The notes below the pieces were generated by a model, which saw nothing but the letters and a program-made list of their open reading frames with translations, had not been told where the DNA came from and did not search any database. Position numbers and translations under genes: made by a program. Positions 51,324 through 62,657 of a stretch of 64,000 bases of DNA are shown here, in pieces. Each line of letters starts with the position of its first letter. Positions within the stretch are counted from its first letter, which is position 1. Where the stretch lies: assembly GCF_019355555.1 (NCBI RefSeq), contig NZ_CP072142.1, forward strand, positions 248,001 through 312,000, written 5' to 3'. The DNA is from Rhizobium sp. L51/94 (GTDB lineage Bacteria > Pseudomonadota > Alphaproteobacteria > Rhizobiales > Rhizobiaceae).

Positions 51324-52400
51324 ATGCTGGAATTGCGAAATGTGGCCAAGATGGCGGGCAGTGAATATCATATTCACCCCTCCAGCCTTGTCCTTCAGGG
51401 AGGAACACTGAACGTCCTGCTGGGTCCGACCTTGTCCGGCAAGACGTCTCTGATGCGGCTGATGGCCGGGCTGGACAAGCCAACCTCGGGAACGGTTCAC
51501 TTCGATGGCGTCGATGTTACCGGCCTGCCGGTGCAGAAGCGCTCGGTCGCCATGGTCTATCAGCAGTTCATCAATTATCCGGCGATGACGGTATACGAGA
51601 ATATCGCGTCGCCGATGCGGATTGCCGGCAAGGATAAGCAGACGGTGGACCGCGAAGTGCGCAAGGCCGCCGAGCTCATGAAGCTGACGCCCTATCTCGA
51701 CCGCCTGCCGCTCAACCTCTCCGGTGGCCAGCAGCAGCGCACGGCGCTGGCGCGTGCCATCGTCAAGAACGCCCGCCTCGTGCTGCTCGACGAGCCACTC
51801 GCCAATCTCGACTACAAACTGCGCGAGGAATTGCGCGAGGAACTGCCTCGCCTGTTTGCCGCCTCGGGATCGATCTTCGTTTATGCCACGACCGAACCGT
51901 CCGAGGCCCTGCTGCTTGGCGGCAACACCGCGTCGCTCAGCGAAGGGCGCATAAGCCAGTTCGGTCCAACCATCGACGTCTATCGCAACCCTGCCGACCT
52001 CGTCACCGCCCGGACCTTCGCCGATCCGCCACTGAATACGATCGCACTGGTGCGCGCCGGTAATGCGCTGCAGCGCGACGGAGAAACGATCCTGCAGCTG
52101 CCGGACCACCTCGCCGGCGTGCCGGAAGGTCCATGCGTCATAGCCTTCCAGCCTCACCATCTGTCTGTCGCGAGGCGGCATGAAACTTCGGCAGCCCTCA
52201 AGGCGCGGGTGATCATCTCCGAAATCGCCGGCTCCGAAAGCTTTATCCACGTGGAGGCGGCAGGCTCGCGCTGGGTGATGCTGGAACATGGCATCCACGA
52301 TATCGATCCCGACACCATCGTCGACCTGTTCGTCGATACCCGCCACCTGATGGCCTTCGATACCGCGGGGCACTCGATTGCCCGCGCGGCGAACGGATAG
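51324..52400 (+). CDS. glpS: Glycerol ABC transporter ATP-binding protein GlpS
   Basis: A 358-residue MalK-like ATPase with TOBE-type C-terminal part. Walker A is GPTLSGKT (34-41), signature LSGGQ (132-136) and Walker B LVLLDE (Glu157) are intact. The H-loop reads VYATTEPSEA, with Thr190 at the position of the catalytic switch histidine. It pairs with GlpT, which has the histidine but a broken signature. The gene order glpD-S-T-P-Q-U-V-K equals the rhizobial glycerol importer operon described in R. leguminosarum, which fixes the assignment. Confidence 0.9.
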   Translation: MLELRNVAKMAGSEYHIHPSSLVLQGGTLNVLLGPTLSGKTSLMRLMAGLDKPTSGTVHFDGVDVTGLPVQKRSVAMVYQQFINYPAMTVYENIASPMRIAGKDKQTVDREVRKAAELMKLTPYLDRLPLNLSGGQQQRTALARAIVKNARLVLLDEPLANLDYKLREELREELPRLFAASGSIFVYATTEPSEALLLGGNTASLSEGRISQFGPTIDVYRNPADLVTARTFADPPLNTIALVRAGNALQRDGETILQLPDHLAGVPEGPCVIAFQPHHLSVARRHETSAALKARVIISEIAGSESFIHVEAAGSRWVMLEHGIHDIDPDTIVDLFVDTRHLMAFDTAGHSIARAANG

Positions 52401-52410
52401 GAGACCGGAA

Positions 52411-53483
52411 ATGGCACGCATCACGCTCGATCACATCCGCCATGCCTATGCGCCGAACCCGGCGACAGACAAGGATTATGCGCTGCGCGAAGTCCACCAC
52501 GAGTGGCGGGACGGTGGCGCCTATGCGCTGCTGGGACCCTCCGGCTGCGGCAAGACGACCTTGCTCAACATCATTTCGGGCCTTCTGCGCCCGTCCCATG
52601 GCCGCATCCTGTTCGACGGCAGGGACGTCACCGATCTGCCGACGCAGGAGCGCAACATTGCCCAGGTTTTCCAGTTTCCGGTCGTCTACGACACCATGAC
52701 GGTCTACGACAACCTGGCATTTCCGCTGCGCAACAGGGGCGTGGCTGAAGCCGACGTCGATCTTCGGGTCCGCGAGACGCTCGACATGATCGATCTATCG
52801 AGCTGGGCGAACCGCAAGGCCAGCGGCCTCACCGCCGACCAGAAGCAGAAGATTTCGCTCGGACGTGGCCTTGTGCGCAACGATGTCAGCGCGATCCTGT
52901 TCGACGAGCCGCTGACTGTCATCGACCCGCACATGAAATGGCAGCTCCGCTCGCAACTGAAACTGCTGCACAAGCAGTTCGGCTACACCATGGTCTATGT
53001 GACCCACGACCAGACGGAGGCGCTCACCTTCGCAGACAAGGTCGTGGTCATGTACGACGGACAGATCGTTCAGATCGGTACGCCGGCCGAGCTGTTCGAG
53101 CGACCAAGTCACACCTTCGTCGGCTATTTCATCGGCTCGCCCGGCATGAACGTCATGGCGGCGCGCGTCGAAGGCAGCTTAGTGCATGTCGGCGACCAGA
53201 CCCTGGCGCTCGGCTATGCGCCGGACACCGGAAAGGCGGCCAAGACCGAGCTTGGCATTCGCCCCGAATTCATCCGCATCGACCGCGACGGCATGCCGGT
53301 GACGATCAGCAAGGTCGAGGATATCGGCCGTCAGAAAATCGTCCGCGCCGAGTTTGCGGGCCAGCCAATTGCCATCATCGTTCCCGAAGACGGCGAGATC
53401 CCATCGGAGCCACGGATCACCTTTGATCCCACCGCCATCAGTATCTACGCCGATTCCTGGCGTGTCGGCCGGGAGGATCGGGC

Positions 53484-53487
<4 letters not shown>
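52411..53487 (+). CDS. glpT: Glycerol ABC transporter ATP-binding protein GlpT
   Basis: A 358-residue ATPase. Walker A is GPSGCGKTT (42-50), Walker B AILFDE (Glu166), and the H-loop VTHDQTEA keeps His199. The signature reads LTADQ (140-144) instead of LSGGQ, so the two central residues that contact ATP are changed. The start at 52411 has GGAG 8 bases upstream. It is 10 bases after glpS and overlaps glpP by four bases. The name follows the rhizobial glp nomenclature and must not be confused with the E. coli glycerol-3-phosphate antiporter GlpT. Confidence 0.9.
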
Positions 53488-54350
<863 letters not shown>

Positions 54351-54351
54351 T

Positions 54352-55196
<845 letters not shown>

Positions 55197-55200
<4 letters not shown>

Positions 55201-55490
55201 TCATGAATCTCGATTTCAGCTGGATGGCATGGACGCCGCCGACGATCATTTTCTTCGTGGTGATACTCGTCCTGCTGCTGGGCATGGGGCTTTGGGAATA
55301 TGTCTCGCCGGGCGGAAATCCGCGCGTCGGCATTCTTCATTTCGAAACCACCCGCGGCGACCGGTTCTTCGTGTCGCTGCTCGGTTCCGCATTCATTCAT
55401 CTCGCATGGCTGGGTCTTGTCGGACCCAACCTGTGGTGGGCTCTTGCTCTCTCCGTTGCCTACGCCGTCGGCGTATTCCGCTTCGTCTGA
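55197..55490 (+). CDS. glpU: Small membrane protein GlpU (DUF2160)
   Basis: A 97-residue protein with three hydrophobic segments (TIIFFVVILVLLLGMGLW; VSLLGSAFIHLAWLGLV; LWWALALSVAYAVGVF) and a polar loop containing SPGGNPRVGILHFETTRGDR. DUF2160 members accompany this glycerol importer in alphaproteobacteria; their function is unknown. The first ATG overlaps the glpQ stop (ATGA) and a second ATG is at 55203. It precedes glpV by 75 bases. Confidence 0.87.
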
Positions 55491-55565
55491 GGCAAGTCGA
55501 TACGGGTCGCCGATATCCGGCGCTCCGGGACTGACACAACTGCAATCGCAATTCGGGAGGATATC

Positions 55566-57290
55566 ATGCGAACGCATCTACTGACGACAACGGCAGCCTT
55601 GTTGCTGGCCGTAACTGGGACTGCCTATGCGGGAATGGAGGAGGCAAAGACCTTTCTCGGCAAGGAAATCGGCGACATGTCGACGCTGTCGCCGGCAGAG
55701 CAGGAAAAGGAAATGCAGTGGTTCATCGACGCCGCCAAGCCCTTCAAAGGCATGGAAATTAAGGTCGTCTCGGAATCCCTGACCACCCACCAGTATGAAT
55801 CGCAGGTGCTGGCACCGGCCTTTACCGCCATCACCGGCATCAAGGTCACCCACGACGTCATCCAGGAAGGCGACGTCGTCGAGAAGATCCAGACGCAGAT
55901 GCAGACCGGCCAGAACCTTTATGACGGCTGGGTAAACGACTCCGACCTGATCGGCACCCACTGGCGCTACCAGCAGGTCCGCAACCTGACCGACTGGATG
56001 GCCGGCGAAGGCAAGGACGTGACCAATCCCGGTCTCGACCTCAAGGACTTCATCGGTACATCCTTCACCACCGCTCCTGACAAGAAGCTCTACCAGCTTC
56101 CCGACCAGCAGTTCGCCAACCTCTATTGGTTCCGCTACGATTGGTTCAACGATCCGAAGAACAAGGCAGATTTCAAGGCCAAGTACGGCTACGAGCTCGG
56201 TGTGCCCGTCAACTGGTCTGCCTATGAGGATATCGCCGAATTCTTCACCGGCCGGGATGTCGGTGGCAAGAAGGTCTTCGGCCATATGGACTATGGCAAG
56301 AAGGACCCGTCGCTCGGCTGGCGCTTCACCGACGCCTGGCTTTCCATGGCCGGCAACGGTGACAAGGGATTGCCGAACGGCCTTCCTGTCGACGAATGGG
56401 GCATCAAGGTCGACGAGAAGTCCCGTCCGGTCGGCTCCTGCGTCGCGCGCGGTGGCGATACCAATGGTCCTGCCGCCGTCTACTCGATCCAGAAATATCT
56501 CGACTGGATCAAGGCCTATGCCCCGCAGGAATCGCAAGGCATGACCTTCTCCGAATCCGGACCCGTGCCGGCACAGGGCAATATCGCCCAGCAGATCTTC
56601 TGGTACACGGCGTTCACAGCCGACATGGTCAAACCCGGCCTGCCGGTCATGAACGACGACGGCACGCCGAAATGGCGCATGGCTCCAAGCCCGCATGGCG
56701 TCTACTGGAAGAACGGCATGAAGCTCGGCTACCAAGACGTCGGATCTTGGACGCTGATGAAATCGACACCGACCGACCGCGCCAAGGCTGCCTGGCTCTA
56801 CGCCCAGTTCGTCACTTCGAAGACGGTCGACGTCAAGAAGAGCCATGTCGGCCTGACCTTCATCCGCGAGTCGACCATCCGCGACAAGAGCTTCACCGAG
56901 CGCGCTCCCAAGCTTGGCGGCCTGATCGAGTTCTATCGCTCGCCGGCCCGCGTGCAATGGTCGCCAACAGGCACCAACGTTCCGGATTATCCGAAACTTG
57001 CCCAGCTCTGGTGGCAGGCAGTCGGCGATGCGGCATCCGGTGCCAAGACGGCCCAGGCGGCGATGGATTCGCTTTGCGAAGCCCAGGAAAAGGTCATGGA
57101 GCGCATCGAGCGGTCCAAGGTCCAGGGCGATATCGGCCCCAAACTCGCCGAAGAGCATGATCTGGCCTACTGGAACAAGGATGCCGTCTCCAAGGGCAAC
57201 CTTGCGCCTCAGCTGAAGATTGCCGAGGAGAAGGAAAAGCCGCAGACCGTAAACTACGACGAACTGGTGAAGAGCTGGCAGTCCAAGTAG
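55566..57290 (+). CDS. glpV: Glycerol ABC transporter substrate-binding protein GlpV
   Basis: A 574-residue periplasmic binding protein, much longer than typical CUT1 binding proteins (about 420). The signal peptide ends near residue 19 (LAVTGTAYA). SBP_bac_1 features include ITGIKVTHDVIQEGDVVEKI and the long C-terminal part with PSPHGVYWKNGMKLGYQDVG. GGGAGG lies 7 bases before the ATG. It ends the transporter part of the operon; two hairpins separate it from glpK. Confidence 0.92.
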   Translation: MRTHLLTTTAALLLAVTGTAYAGMEEAKTFLGKEIGDMSTLSPAEQEKEMQWFIDAAKPFKGMEIKVVSESLTTHQYESQVLAPAFTAITGIKVTHDVIQEGDVVEKIQTQMQTGQNLYDGWVNDSDLIGTHWRYQQVRNLTDWMAGEGKDVTNPGLDLKDFIGTSFTTAPDKKLYQLPDQQFANLYWFRYDWFNDPKNKADFKAKYGYELGVPVNWSAYEDIAEFFTGRDVGGKKVFGHMDYGKKDPSLGWRFTDAWLSMAGNGDKGLPNGLPVDEWGIKVDEKSRPVGSCVARGGDTNGPAAVYSIQKYLDWIKAYAPQESQGMTFSESGPVPAQGNIAQQIFWYTAFTADMVKPGLPVMNDDGTPKWRMAPSPHGVYWKNGMKLGYQDVGSWTLMKSTPTDRAKAAWLYAQFVTSKTVDVKKSHVGLTFIRESTIRDKSFTERAPKLGGLIEFYRSPARVQWSPTGTNVPDYPKLAQLWWQAVGDAASGAKTAQAAMDSLCEAQEKVMERIERSKVQGDIGPKLAEEHDLAYWNKDAVSKGNLAPQLKIAEEKEKPQTVNYDELVKSWQSK

Positions 57291-57301
57291 CCGGATCTAC
57301 A

Positions 57302-57356
57302 GGCTCGGGCCCGATGGCCTGAGCCACCCCTTGGCCGCCGGTTCACCCGGCGGCCT
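57302..57356 (+). terminator. Two adjacent hairpins between glpV and glpK
   Basis: GGCTCGGGCC paired with GGCCTGAGCC (57303-57325, one bulge) is followed by GGCCGCCGG/CCGGCGGCC (57334-57342 and 57348-57356) and TTTG. The weak T-run suggests partial termination or 3' protection of glpSTPQUV mRNA, lowering glpK expression. Confidence 0.5.
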
Positions 57357-57431
57357 TTGCCCGCAAAACCATCCCACTAACAGCCTGCCGACCGGCGGGA
57401 TCGCAGCTTACTGCCTTATCGGAGCGCATGA

Positions 57432-58925
57432 ATGAGTAGCTATGTTCTCGCAATCGACCAGGGAACGACATCGTCTCGGGCTATCGTTTTCGATGGAGAG
57501 ATGAAAATGGTCGCCTCGGCGCAGCGGGAAATTACCCAGTCTTATCCGCAGCCGCGCTGGGTCGAACACGATCCGCAGGAGATCTGGCAAACCGTGGTCG
57601 ACGTTGTTCGCGAGGCTTTGGAGAAGGCGAAGCTTGGAGCCGCCGACATCGCCGCCATCGGTATCACCAACCAGCGCGAGACGACGGTCGTCTGGGAACG
57701 CGACACGGGTGCACCACTGCACCCGGCCATTGTCTGGCAGGACCGTCGCACGGCCGAGATCTGCGAAAGCCTCAGGGCGGACGGGTACGAGAAACTGTTT
57801 TCCGCCAAGACCGGACTTCTGCTCGATCCCTATTTTTCCGGCACGAAATTGCGCTGGCTGCTCGAGAATGTCGATGGGTTAAGAGACAAGGCGGAGACCG
57901 GCTCTGTCTGCTTTGGCACCATCGATACATGGCTGATCTACAAACTGACCGGCGGCAAGAGGCATTTGACCGATGCGACCAACGCATGCCGGACCTTGCT
58001 TTACAATATTACCGATAATCGTTGGGACGAAGAACTTCTCGCCATCCTGGGGATACCCCCTTCTCTGCTGCCGGACGTCAGGGATTGCGCCGACGATTTC
58101 GGTGAAACGACGCCAGATCTGTTCGGCGCAGCGATCCCGATCCTTGGCGTTGCCGGCGACCAGCAGGCGGCGACCATCGGCAACGCGTGTTTTGTACCGG
58201 GCATGATGAAATCGACCTATGGCACCGGCTGTTTCGCGCTGTTGAATACAGGCGTGGAAAGGGTCAATTCGTCCCACCGCATGCTGACGACGATCGCCTA
58301 TCGTCTCGACGGCGTGACCACCTATGCCCTTGAGGGCTCGATCTTCATCGCCGGCGCTGCCGTGCAGTGGTTGAGGGACGGGTTGGGGATCATCGGCAAG
58401 GCATCCGAGGCTGGCGAGCTTGCCGATGCTGCCGATGAAGAGCAGCAAGTCTACATCGTGCCGGCCTTCACCGGTCTTGGCGCGCCCTACTGGGATGCCG
58501 CGGCGCGCGGCGCGATCTTCGGCCTTACACGCAACAGCGGCCCCGCCGAAATCGCTCGCGCCGTGCTGGAAGCGGTTGCCTACCAGACGATGGACCTGCT
58601 TTTCGCGATGAAACGCGACTGGGGCGGCCACGATGTCGAGACAGTGCTGCGCGTCGATGGGGGCATGGCAGCCTCCGACTGGACGATGCAGCGCCTTGCC
58701 GACATCATTTCGACGTCAGTCGACCGCGCCGCCATACTGGAAACAACCGCACTCGGTGCCGCCTGGCTTGCCGGCCACAGGGCCAAGGTCTGGCCAGACC
58801 AGAAGGAGTTCGCCGAACGCTGGAATTGCGACCGGCGTTTCGAGCCATTGATGAGCGAAAGCAATCGCCAGGCAAAGATAGGCGGCTGGCGCGATGCGGT
58901 GTCACGCACGCTAACGGGAGGGTAG
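57432..58925 (+). CDS. glpK: Glycerol kinase
   Basis: A 497-residue FGGY-family kinase. The N-terminal AIDQGTTSSRAIVFD phosphate-binding motif, GITNQRETTVVW, TIDTWLIYKLT, KSTYGTGCF and the late GALEGSIF-equivalent (YALEGSIFIAGAAVQWLRDG) are all present. It phosphorylates imported glycerol to glycerol-3-phosphate, the GlpD substrate and probable GlpR effector. It lies 141 bases after glpV behind two hairpins, and completes the pathway. Confidence 0.96.
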   Translation: MSSYVLAIDQGTTSSRAIVFDGEMKMVASAQREITQSYPQPRWVEHDPQEIWQTVVDVVREALEKAKLGAADIAAIGITNQRETTVVWERDTGAPLHPAIVWQDRRTAEICESLRADGYEKLFSAKTGLLLDPYFSGTKLRWLLENVDGLRDKAETGSVCFGTIDTWLIYKLTGGKRHLTDATNACRTLLYNITDNRWDEELLAILGIPPSLLPDVRDCADDFGETTPDLFGAAIPILGVAGDQQAATIGNACFVPGMMKSTYGTGCFALLNTGVERVNSSHRMLTTIAYRLDGVTTYALEGSIFIAGAAVQWLRDGLGIIGKASEAGELADAADEEQQVYIVPAFTGLGAPYWDAAARGAIFGLTRNSGPAEIARAVLEAVAYQTMDLLFAMKRDWGGHDVETVLRVDGGMAASDWTMQRLADIISTSVDRAAILETTALGAAWLAGHRAKVWPDQKEFAERWNCDRRFEPLMSESNRQAKIGGWRDAVSRTLTGG

Positions 58926-58960
58926 ACTTCACATAGAGCCCAGTCTCAGTGCGGTACGCC

Positions 58961-58993
58961 CAAAAAAATACACCGGCCGCGACGGGCCGGTGC
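58961..58993 (-). terminator. Terminator of the host-attachment family gene
   Basis: On the minus strand CACCGGCC and GGCCGGTG (plus-strand 58985-58992 and 58971-58978) form an 8-bp stem, followed by TATTTTTTT (58962-58970). It lies 26 bases after the stop at 59019 and may also end the glpK transcript from the other side. Confidence 0.75.
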
Positions 58994-59018
58994 AACTCAA
59001 ACATTCGTTTTGCTCCAG

Positions 59019-59423
59019 TTAAGCTGCAGCCAAGGCCTTTTCGATGTCCTGCATCGAATGACCCGTAAGGTCCTTGGCGAGTTCGCCGATCAGCACGTCG
59101 GATACCGTCTTGTGGTAGCCCTTGCGCAGTTCGCCGAGCGTACGAGGCGCTGCAATCACGACGAGGTTCTTAATCTTGCCCGCCAGCACCTTTCTGTTGA
59201 GAAGATCGGCGACACCGGCTCCAAAACCGTCTTCGTCCTGCTGGCTGTCGTCGGGGTTGGCAGAACTGCTCGAGTGGCGGCTGCCGGAGCCTATCTTAGA
59301 GCTGTCGACGGCCTCGTCAGGCATTGCCTTCAGCTTGACGTTGGCCGCGTCGCCTTCATTCTGGAAGAGGTTGAGCTTTTCGCCGTCGGCGACGGCAATG
59401 ACGGTGTGCTGAGGAATTTGCAT
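59019..59423 (-). CDS. Host-attachment family protein
   Basis: A 134-residue soluble protein of the PF10116 (Host_attach) family, named after an Agrobacterium attachment gene. It begins HTVIAVADGEKLNLFQNEGD, has a low-complexity Ser/Asp/Gln linker (GSGSRHSSSSANPDDSQQDE), and ends with AGKIKNLVVIAAPRTLGELR and K-G-Y-H-K-T-V. The fold recalls the eRF1/baeRF group. The actual role in attachment is doubtful. The ATG at 59423 is chosen because conserved sequence begins there; a start 27 bases upstream is possible. It is monocistronic with its own terminator. Confidence 0.85.
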   Translation of the reverse strand: MQIPQHTVIAVADGEKLNLFQNEGDAANVKLKAMPDEAVDSSKIGSGSRHSSSSANPDDSQQDEDGFGAGVADLLNRKVLAGKIKNLVVIAAPRTLGELRKGYHKTVSDVLIGELAKDLTGHSMQDIEKALAAA

Positions 59424-59585
59424 ATCTGATTTCCATTCACAAAGTGGCATTTCGCCGGTTTGGCCGACTGATATCAGCTGCTCTAATAACCCCTCGAGCG
59501 CTTATCTGTTCCGCCCGGGCGTGGCTTCGGATGGTGCTTGTCTCTGTGTTTTCAATGCGCCGGACTGTCGGCGCCGGCCCGCAGC

Positions 59586-60335
59586 TCAGGTCTTCCGGCC
59601 AAATGCCATCATGACCAGCATTGCCAGCCATGTGAGCACGAAGCTGATCATCGAAAGGGCGGCGGCCTGGGTCGGCGAGCTTTTGCCGACCTCATTGATC
59701 GCCACCGGAAAGGTTGGAAACAGCAGTATGTTGGCGACCGTGAATTCTCCGATGACGACTGTGAATGTCAGCAGCGCACAGTTGACGATTGCCGCGCCTA
59801 TGCCGGGAACCACGACCAGCCGGATCGTCGTCAGCCCGCCGGCCCCAAGGCTTTCCGCAGCTTCCTTCAAGGTCCGGATATCGAGCGCCGCAAGGCCGAC
59901 ATCGAGCGCACGGAATGCGAAAGGCAACGCCAGGAAGAAGTAGGGAATGACAAGATAGAACGGCGAGCCGATTAGCCACATCGGCCCCGTAACCAGCATC
60001 GAAAGACCGCCGACAAGAGCAATGGCCGGCACCACGAAGGGTAGGATCGCCACGAACTCTATAACCCCGCGCATGCGCGGCATGTAGAGATGTGCGGCGA
60101 TGACTGCGGGTGCAAGGATGATGTAGATCGCTGCTATCGTTGCCACCCCCAGTTCCAGCGACAGGATCAACGGTTGCAGCAGGGCCTTGTGGCTGAAGAC
60201 GGCGGCATAGGCGGATACACCATAGGCGGTGCCGCCTTCCCAAAGGCTGAAGATCGCAGTCATCGCCAACGGCAGCACGAAATATGTCGCCGCGAGAACG
60301 AGGATAAGCCGACGCAGCATCTTACCGGCGTTCAT
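59586..60335 (-). CDS. ABC transporter permease 2 of an importer without local ATPase
   Basis: A 249-residue permease of the PotC/PhnV type with six hydrophobic segments and an EAA loop DIRTLKEAAESLGAGGLTTI. It starts one base after the stop of permease 1. No ATP-binding gene follows; the next gene on this strand is the unrelated host-attachment gene. The ATPase must come from elsewhere in the genome. Confidence 0.88.
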   Translation of the reverse strand: MNAGKMLRRLILVLAATYFVLPLAMTAIFSLWEGGTAYGVSAYAAVFSHKALLQPLILSLELGVATIAAIYIILAPAVIAAHLYMPRMRGVIEFVAILPFVVPAIALVGGLSMLVTGPMWLIGSPFYLVIPYFFLALPFAFRALDVGLAALDIRTLKEAAESLGAGGLTTIRLVVVPGIGAAIVNCALLTFTVVIGEFTVANILLFPTFPVAINEVGKSSPTQAAALSMISFVLTWLAMLVMMAFGRKT

Positions 60336-60336
60336 C

Positions 60337-61242
60337 TCACATTCCCCGGCGCCGGGCGCGGCGCATCAGCAGGTTACTCGTCGTAACGACGACCGCCATC
60401 GTCACGATCATGGCGACGGAGAGCGCCGCTCCGGTCTGGGGCGAATTCATGACATCGCCGGACAGCACATTACCGATTTCCGTGGTCAGCAGCACGAGAT
60501 TGCCGGAGGTCAGAGCATAGGCGGTGGCATAGCCGGAGAAGGCTGATCCAAACAGCAGGATAAATGCCGATATCAGCGACGGGGCGAGGATTGGCAGGAC
60601 GACCAGGCGCCCATATTGCCAAGGCGTTGCGCCAAGGCTTTCTGCCGCCTCCGCCCATTCGCGGCGAAGGGCTTGCAAGGCCGGCATGATGATGATGATC
60701 ATAAGAGGGATCTGGAAATAGGCATAGACGATCGTCAATCCGGTCAACGAGAACAGGCTAAAGCCAGCGGCATAGATATCGATGCCTAAGACCTTCAGCG
60801 CCCGGGTGAGAAGGCCGAACATGCCAAGGCTGGAAATGAATGCGAAGGCGAGCGGGACGCCGGCGAAGTTTGCCGCAACTGCGCTGAAACTCGAGGCGAT
60901 GGCACCGAGCGCCGGGTGGGCATCGCGATGAATGACGGTCGCCGCAATGGCGCCGCCACAGGTGACGCCAACCGCTGCTGACGCAACGGAGAGCACGATC
61001 GAATTATAGGTGGCGAGACGAAATGTCTCGCCACCCAAAGCAACGATGTATTCCAGCGTGAAGCCGGTGCGGGTGCTGACCGACTGGACGACAAGCATGA
61101 GCGTGGGCGCCACCATGAATGCCAGTGAGAACAGCAGGAATGGTGCCACCAGCAGGACCGGTAGGCCCCACTGCCTGAGCATCGCACCGACGCCGTGCCC
61201 GGAGCGTGACCGTCTCTTGGCGGGGTCGGAGGGCTGCACCAT
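60337..61242 (-). CDS. ABC transporter permease 1 of an importer without local ATPase
   Basis: A 301-residue PotB/PhnU-type permease. After a basic N-terminus (KRRSRSG) there are six membrane segments; the EAA loop reads LRREWAEAAESLGATPWQYG. It starts 7 bases after the binding-protein stop and is directly followed by permease 2. Confidence 0.88.
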   Translation of the reverse strand: MVQPSDPAKRRSRSGHGVGAMLRQWGLPVLLVAPFLLFSLAFMVAPTLMLVVQSVSTRTGFTLEYIVALGGETFRLATYNSIVLSVASAAVGVTCGGAIAATVIHRDAHPALGAIASSFSAVAANFAGVPLAFAFISSLGMFGLLTRALKVLGIDIYAAGFSLFSLTGLTIVYAYFQIPLMIIIIMPALQALRREWAEAAESLGATPWQYGRLVVLPILAPSLISAFILLFGSAFSGYATAYALTSGNLVLLTTEIGNVLSGDVMNSPQTGAALSVAMIVTMAVVVTTSNLLMRRARRRGM

Positions 61243-61249
61243 GCCTGGC

Positions 61250-62362
61250 TTAATTGGTCTTCACGGTCTTGGGCCACATGTCGGCGACAACCTTCTTTGC
61301 GGCATCGATCTGCGCCTGGCTCGCAAAACGCACGCTCTTGTAGGCTTCCGGAGATGGCAGCTTGGCCAGCAGCGCGGCGGGCAGCACTCCGGCGTCGAGC
61401 ATCTTGGCAAAGCGGATCGGATGGGCGTAGCCCGCAAGAAAGCCCAGTTGGCCTTCATCGCTGTACAGATATTCCTGCCACAGTTTGGCGGCGTTCGGGT
61501 GCGGCGCATAGGCGCTGATCGCCTCGCAATAATAGTTGCCGAACGGCGCGCCATCATTGGGAACGACGACTTCGAAATCGACCTTGCCGGCTTCGTCGTC
61601 GCGAATCGTCAGGTTGAGGTAGTCCCACCGCAGCGCGATCGGCGTCTGGCCGCTCATCATGGTGCCCTTGTCGCTCTGTATCGGATTGTAGTTGCCGGCA
61701 GCGGCAAGCTTGCCAAAAAACTCCACGCCGGGCGCGATATCGTCGAAGCTGCCACCGTTGGCAAGAGCCGCCGCCATCACGGCCGCGAAGGAATCGCCAG
61801 CCCGGACGGGGCTGCCGCCCATGGACACCATGCCCTTGTATTCCGGCTTCAGGAGGTCAGCCCAGCTACGCGGCACGGTCTTGACGACGCTCTTGTTCAC
61901 GGCAAAGGAGATGATGCCGTAGTAGCAGCCCTGCCAGAGGCCATCGGGGTTTTTAACCTCCGAGGGAATATCGTTCCAGGTGGCGACCTTGTAGGGCTGC
62001 AGCAGATTGTCGGTGACGGCTTGCAGCGCGAAGGACGGCGCCAGATCGAGCGTGTCCGGCCCGCGATCCTGGCCTTTCAGGCTGCGAACGGCCTGCAGTT
62101 CCTCGGCCGACGAACCCTCCGGGTTGGCGGCATTCACCTCGATCCCGTAGAGCTTTGAGAAGTCGGTCATCATCTTGCCGAAGACCCAGTTCGGCGACAG
62201 GGCTACGACGTTCAGCGCGCCTTCTTTCTTGGCGGCAGCAACGAGGCCGTCCGGCATGGTCGCAGCTTCGGCACGCAGCGGGCCGAGGTTGAGCAGCGAT
62301 GCGCCGAGCGCCGCCGAGCCCGCCTGCAATAAAGTCCTGCGATTGATGTGAAACGAATTCAT
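61250..62362 (-). CDS. ABC transporter substrate-binding protein (polyamine/phosphonate-like group)
   Basis: A 370-residue binding protein with a twin-arginine signal (NRRTLLQAGSAALGASLL, cleavage near residue 34). Bilobed features include GALNVVALSPNWVFGKMMTD, FSKLYGIEVNAANPEGSSAE and TPIALRWDYLNLTIRD. AAGGA lies 8 bases before the ATG at 62362; a longer frame has no support. It heads an operon with two permeases. The divergent metallophosphoesterase suggests an organophosphate ligand, possibly a glycerophosphodiester, but this is not proven by sequence. Confidence 0.85.
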   Translation of the reverse strand: MNSFHINRRTLLQAGSAALGASLLNLGPLRAEAATMPDGLVAAAKKEGALNVVALSPNWVFGKMMTDFSKLYGIEVNAANPEGSSAEELQAVRSLKGQDRGPDTLDLAPSFALQAVTDNLLQPYKVATWNDIPSEVKNPDGLWQGCYYGIISFAVNKSVVKTVPRSWADLLKPEYKGMVSMGGSPVRAGDSFAAVMAAALANGGSFDDIAPGVEFFGKLAAAGNYNPIQSDKGTMMSGQTPIALRWDYLNLTIRDDEAGKVDFEVVVPNDGAPFGNYYCEAISAYAPHPNAAKLWQEYLYSDEGQLGFLAGYAHPIRFAKMLDAGVLPAALLAKLPSPEAYKSVRFASQAQIDAAKKVVADMWPKTVKTN

Positions 62363-62657
62363 CGAAAAATCCTTCGGGTTGCGTATCGCCTGATGGCCGT
62401 TTGGGAGAGCCGTCGAAAGCTTGTGGCGATTTGCCAATAGGCATCGTCAGTGACAGGCAATTGACAGATTTAAGAAGTTTCAAAAGCGTGACGGGCGATA
62501 TCGCGCCTCGGTATCCGATTGAAATATATTCGCTTTCTGCGTGCGTCTCATGGCGGGCAGCTGTCACCGGACTGTCGCGTCGATCCGTTACGGGAATGCG
62601 GCCCTTGCGTCGGAGGGCCGACAAACCGCGCCACCGGACAGAACCAGAGAGGCCATC

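Noticed and set aside
55578..57158. Minus-strand open frame of 526 codons opposite glpV
   Set aside because: It lies entirely antisense to a clear binding-protein gene with signal peptide and operon context; no recognisable motif.
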